Positions 59,181 through 64,000 of a DNA stretch of 64,000 nucleotides are shown here, one piece after another. Every line of letters starts with the position of its first letter. Within the stretch, counting starts at the first letter, position 1. Position numbers and translations under genes: made by a program. Below the pieces are notes generated by a model that was not told the origin of the DNA, did no database searches, and worked only from the letters and a program-made list of their open reading frames with translations. Source of the DNA: Conus ventricosus (lineage: Eukaryota; Mollusca; Gastropoda; Neogastropoda; Conidae); contig CM031614.1 of the NCBI GenBank assembly GCA_018398815.1, positions 52,885,843 through 52,949,842 on the forward strand. Direction: 5' to 3'.

Positions 59181-59820
59181 TTTCCCCTGATGTCTTATCC
59201 GCACATCTGCTGTTAATCATTATCTGTGAGTTATTTCTAAACTACAGAATAAGGCAACAAACCTATCTGTCTGTACATTAAGTTCATCTGTGCATTTCTG
59301 TGGCAACACTTACTGAGTGTGGGTTCCTTCTGTCATGTAAGTTCTGCTTTGAGGAGAAAAAAAAGTTCAGACCACAAGAAAAATCAGTTAATATTTTGTC
59401 AGCATTTGAGTGTCAAATAAATCATTCTGTGCGTCTGTAGAATAAATCGGACTGAGTGTGTTTATAGTGGCGTTGCCTCTCTCAGTGAAACAAGCCACCC
59501 TAAGGGTAAAGTGGAAATATAAAGTCTTGGTGTTCTTGACACTTTAAATGTAAAAGCAATGAATAGGTCGTCATATGACAATAAACAGCTCCTTGTTCAA
59601 CATCCAGGACAATGTATGAATAATGAAACCAACAAAATAGAAGTCGATTCAAGACAAAAAAATTATGATTCCTAAAATCAAACTTTCAAATCAAAATCTT
59701 TTAATATATAGTGCAAAACAAGTGTCCAAATCAAGCAAGTACCTTGAAATAAATCATATATAAACCTACATGTGATGGCAAGCAAGCACGCACATGCGCG
59801 CACCACTACACCACACAACA

Positions 59821-59871
<51 letters not shown>

Positions 59872-59937
59872 AAGACACACAATACACAGGTTCATAGACA
59901 CACCATACACACATCAAACTCACACACAGAACCTTAC

Positions 59938-60038
59938 TTTGAAAGCAAACTCCTTCTGTATAGGATCATCGGAAGAGCAGCGGTTTATCCTGTAACTGGG
60001 CAACAGGACTGAACCCAGAGTTACCTTCTCATCATCAG
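59938..60038 (-). CDS. PLEKHA5/6/7-like: Exon: PH domain middle
   Basis: This 101-nt exon sits between acceptor gttacag and donor AAA|gtaagg. It reads DDEKVTLGSVLLPSYRINR, then CSSDDPIQKEFAFK. The pattern LGSxLLPSYRI followed by a KxxFAFK segment is the PH region of PLEKHA4-7 proteins. It joins the previous exon with phase 1/2 and the next with phase 0. A CA microsatellite lies about 65 bases past the donor. Confidence 0.92.
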
Positions 60039-60579
60039 CTGTAACACAGAGTGCATGTTCGTTCTTATAAATACAAACAACAACAACAACAACAACAACG
60101 AAACACTGGTTAAAATTTCACTCTGTCATTGCTCAGTCATCCCCAAATGACAATGTGAAGTGAGTGATCGTACTACATAAAATAAATAAAGAGCTGTCAA
60201 GAAAAACGACAGACACACATATTTACCACATGCCCAAACATGTAAGTTACGGAAGGATAAGACAACATTATGCCGAATGTACCAGCCAGTCCACTCATCT
60301 GTCTCATCAAGTTTTATCCAAGAAAACCACTAAAAAAAAACACACACACACACACAAAAACCCATGCCATAAGAAATGAATACAAAGAAAGTACACAAGC
60401 AAATGACACTGCAGAACTGGTGAGCAGGACTCACTCTGGACAGTGCGTACAACCCTGCTTTCGAGTCACAAGATCACAATACTACAGCTGACAATTTTGA
60501 ATAAAACGAAAACAAACATGAATACACTATTTCCACACTTTATCACATTGACATGAAGACTGCAACGTGATGTATCCAC

Positions 60580-61290
60580 TTATAAAAAATCAGTGTGATC
60601 ACTTTAATAACAAAGAGAATACAGTGTGATGTATCCACTTTAATTAATAAAGAGAATACAGTGTGATGTATCCACTTTAATTAACAAAGAGAATACAGTG
60701 TGATATATCCACTTTAATTAATAAAGAGAATACAGTGTGATGTATCCACTTTAATTAACAAAGAGAATACAGTGTGATATATCCACTTTAATTAACAAAG
60801 AGAATACAGTGTGATATATCCACTTAATAATAAAGAGAATACAGTGTGATATATCCACTTTAATTAACAAAGAGAATACAGTGTGATATATCCACTTCAA
60901 TTAATAAAGAGAATACAGTGTGATATATCCACTTTAATTAATAAAGAGAATACAGTGTGATGTATCCACTTTAATTAATAAAGAGAATACAGTGTGATGT
61001 ATCCACTTTAATTAATAAAGAGAATAAAGTGTGATGATCCACTTTAATTAATAAAGAGAATACAGTGTGATGTATCCACTTTAATTAATAAAGAGAATAC
61101 AGTGTGATGTATCCACTTTAATTAATAAAGAGAATAAAGTGTGATGTATCCACTTTAATTAATAAAGAGAATAAAGTGTGATGTATCCACTTTAATTAAT
61201 AAAGAGAATAAAGTGTGATGTATCTACTTTAATTAATAAAGAAAATAAAGTGTGATGTATCCACTTTAATTAACAAAGAGAATACAGTAA
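60580..61290. repeat. 37-bp AT-rich minisatellite
   Basis: About 19 copies of a unit containing AATAAAGAGAATACAGTGTG and ATGTATCCACTTTAATT. It lies in the intron between the 63106 and 60038 exons and is separate from the 38-bp array, though both contain ATCCACTT. Confidence 0.92.
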
Positions 61291-61389
61291 TACATCAACA
61301 GACATTTTTAAATACGTGTGATGCATTGCCGCCTCGTTTTTTTTTTTCATAGACGAAGGAAACGAAGTAGCATAAATATTCATTGTTAT

Positions 61390-63110
61390 AGATGAAGACA
61401 GAGACACATACATCCATTTACTTTTATAAAGAAGAGCGAGACACATTCATCCACTTACAGTTACAGAGAAAGAGTGAGACACATTCATCCACTTACAGTT
61501 ATAGAGGAAGAGCAAGATACATTCATCCATTTTATAGAGGAAGAGTAAGACACATTCACTCACTTATGTCTATAGAGGAAGAGTAAGACACATTGACCCA
61601 CTTACTTTTATAGAGAAGAGCAAGACACATTCATCCACTTTCTTTTATAGAAGAAGAGCGAGACACATTCATCCACTTACAGTTATAGAGGAAGAGCAAG
61701 ATGCATTCATCCACTTTATAGAGGAAGAGTAAGACACATTCACTCACTTATGTCTATAGAGGAAGAGCAAGATACATTCATCCCACTTTATAGAGAAGAG
61801 TAAGACACATTCACTCACTTATGTCTATAACACATATCCACTTACTTCTATACAGAAGAGAGAGGCACATTCATTCACTTTAAGAGGAAGAGAGACACAT
61901 CACTCAGAGTAAGCACATTCATCCACTTATTCTATAAGAAGAGAAGGCACATTACTTCATAGAGGAAGAGAAGACACATTCATCCACTTACTTTATAGAG
62001 AAGAGTAAGACACATTCATCCACTTACATGTTTATAGAGAGAGAGCAAGACACATTCATCCACTTTCTTTTATAGAAGAAAGCGAGACACATTCATCCAC
62101 TTACAGTTCTAAGGAAGAGAGAGACATTCATCCATTTACAGTAAGAGTAGAGAGAACACATTCATCCACTTACTTCTATAAGAAGAAAGACATTCATTCA
62201 CTTACAGAGGAAGAAGAGACAATTCATCCACTTACTTCTATAGAGGAAGAGTAAGACACATTCATCCACTTACTTCTATAGAGGAAGAGTAAGACACATT
62301 CATCCACTTACTTCTATAGAGGAAGAGTAAAACACATTCATCCATCTACTTCTATAGAGGAAGAGTAAGACACATTCATTCCCTTACTTCTATAAAGGAA
62401 GAGAGAGACACGTTCGTCCACTTACTTGTATTGAGGACGAGCAAGACACATTCATCCACTTACTTGTATAGAGGAAGAGAGAGACACAGTCATCCTCTTA
62501 CTTCTATAGAGGAAGAGTAAGACACATTCATCCACCTACTTCTATAGAGGAAGAGTAAGACACATTCATCCACTTACTTCTATATAGGAAGAGTAAGACA
62601 CATTCATCCACTTACTTCTATAGAGGAAGAGTAAGACACATTCATCCACTTACTTCTACAGAGAATGAGAGAGACACATTCATCCACTTACTTCTATAGA
62701 GGAAGAGAGAGACACGGTCATCCACCTACTTCTATAGAGGAAGAGTAAGACACATTCATCCACTTACTTCTATATAGGAAGAGTAAGACACATTCATCCA
62801 CTTACTTCTATAGAGGAAGAGAAAGACACATTCATTCACTTACTTCTATGAAGAGTAAGACACATTCATCCACTTACTTGTATAGAGGAAGAGAGAGACA
62901 CATTCATCCACTTACTTCTACAGAGGAAGAGAGAGACACATTCATCCACTTACTTGTATAGAGGAAGAGAGAGACACAGTCATCCACTTACTTCTATAGA
63001 GGAAGAGTAAGACACATTCATCCACTTACTTCTATAGAGGAAGAGTAAGACACTTTCATTCACTTACTTGTATAGAGGAAGAGCAAGACACATTCATCCA
63101 CTTACTTTTA
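61390..63110. repeat. 38-bp minisatellite that repeats a 5' splice site
   Basis: About 44 copies of a 38-bp unit, in plus sense CATCCACTTACTTCTATAG plus GAAGAGTAAGACACATT. In transcript sense each unit carries gtaagtggatgaatgtgtc, the same bases as the donor of the exon at 63106. Units vary by indels. Confidence 0.92.
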
Positions 63111-63180
63111 TATATGAAGAGAGCGAAGTCGGCCAGCACACACCACCGACGTTTCCAAGCTTTGGAGATTCCTCCACTTC
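63106..63180 (-). CDS. PLEKHA5/6/7-like: Exon: PH domain strands 2-3
   Basis: This 75-nt exon has acceptor gtgcag and donor AAAA|gtaagt. It reads SGGIS, KAWKRRWCVLADF, ALFIYK. The KxWKRRWxVL core is the classic PH strand pair with the basic residues that usually contact inositol phosphates. The last base joins with CT of the next exon to give Thr, so that junction is in phase. The donor abuts a 38-bp tandem array in which this same donor sequence is repeated dozens of times. Confidence 0.9.
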
Positions 63181-63702
63181 CTGCACAGCAAGACATGGAA
63201 GCCTGATCACACTGTCCTTCACTCTTGTACTAGCTTGGAGATCACAAACCTCCACCGGCAACAAGTCATGAAAAAGCATATTAAATATTAATAGCATTCA
63301 TTTACCAGATCCTTTGTTTCCCACAACATGGTAAGGGAACAGTTTGGCCCGAAAAGTCAGAGTGAAAAAAATCCGCTACGAATTGTACAGATTGGTTTCC
63401 TACGGATTCCAATGATTTCTTCTTTGGTTTTCTGTAACCAAAGGTAACAAATCGTCAGTGAACAGTTACTAATGGAATCAGTTACGATGAGAACACAAAA
63501 TAATACAGTATTCTCATTCCATTTGTCCAGTCAAAAAAAAAAAATGAACTGATTCTCACCCCACAACCCTCTACCACCTTTCTCTCTCTCTCTCTCTTTA
63601 CTTTGTTTTTTTAGTTTATCCTTTTTTTTATATAATCAATAGTTCACTCATTGACTTCAGCATTCCAACAACAGTCAATCTGAGGAAACCCTGTCCACTC
63701 AC

Positions 63703-63774
63703 CAAGCGGTACAGAAATCCTCGTCTGACCACCTGTGCAGCGGGTTCCGCTTGGCTGACGGCGCCTTGATACTT
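63703..63774 (-). CDS. PLEKHA5/6/7-like: Exon: start of PH domain
   Basis: Twenty-four codons lie between a tttcag acceptor and a TTG|gtgagt donor. The reading is KYQGAVSQAEP then AAQVVRRGFLYRL. The segment RRGFLYRL matches the first strand of a PH domain, where relatives have a GWLYKQ or GWLFKQ type sequence. The acceptor shows that at least one more exon, with the start codon, lies to the right of the window. The exon ends in phase 0, while the next PH exon needs one preceding base, so either a base is missing or the true donor is a few bases later. Confidence 0.85.
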
Positions 63775-64000
63775 CTGAAACAGAAAAAAAAACAGATGCA
63801 ATGCTGCCCTTTGGGAAGCATGATCAGAGATCATGCCGGAGTTACAGTTCATGGGAACGGTGTGGCTCCCTCTGTAAATCATGGCACTGGTTGACAGGTG
63901 CTGCCCCTTTATTGAGGCGTTTTTCCTTCAAATGAGGTACAGCACTGTTCATGTGCACTGATTAGCTAAACTCTGACGAGAACACACTTGAATCAGGGAT

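Overview
This is an intron-rich invertebrate animal sequence. It resembles a marine mollusc, possibly a gastropod, because tRNA-headed SINE fragments, long CA/TG microsatellites and dense minisatellites dominate the non-coding DNA; this placement is inference. Nothing here looks prokaryotic, and there is no CRISPR array, rRNA or intact tRNA gene.

One long minus-strand gene fills almost the whole window. I could place 24 coding exons from 63774 down to the stop codon at 3640, about 2,090 codons in total. The product belongs to the PLEKHA5/6/7 family of pleckstrin-homology, coiled-coil junction and cytoskeleton adaptor proteins. The PH domain is split over four exons (63774-57030). Three large disordered or repeat-bearing exons follow (54507-46037), then the family core with DLIGKT, HDELVLLLIQLRRNQ and a string of coiled-coil exons (40102-28329). 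Next come a long disordered region with KPF motifs (23813-18215), the C-terminal signature EKVLIPERY (8451-8318), and a C-terminal coiled coil with the stop (5431-3640). The 5' end, with promoter and start codon, lies beyond the right edge. Splice phases agree at most junctions. In the 5' half, several exons are readable only by changing frame. This fits single-base deletions in the draft consensus better than a pseudogene, since splice sites and protein sense are kept in each frame.

The introns carry the rest. One holds a plus-strand single-exon 313-codon ORF (22179-23120) that I cannot assign to a family. Another holds two hAT-type elements (28740-29868 and 30434-31358), each encoding only a BED-type zinc-finger protein of about 200 residues and each inserted in a simple repeat. 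There is also a 2.1-kb element with terminal inverted repeats and TA target sites (10904-12988), a 0.67-kb piggyBac-like element with TTAA ends (15913-16580), a fold-back element (17745-18085) with a half copy at 40350-40515, several SINE pieces and a LINE tail.

The most unusual pattern is that tandem arrays begin at splice sites of this gene and copy them. A 38-bp array (61390-63110) repeats the 5' splice site of the second PH exon. A 67-bp array (37987-38656) repeats the 3' splice site of the HDELVLLLIQ exon. A 43-bp array (57155-59180) repeats sequence resembling the 3' splice site of the last PH exon. Long UG tracts lie just after three other donor sites.
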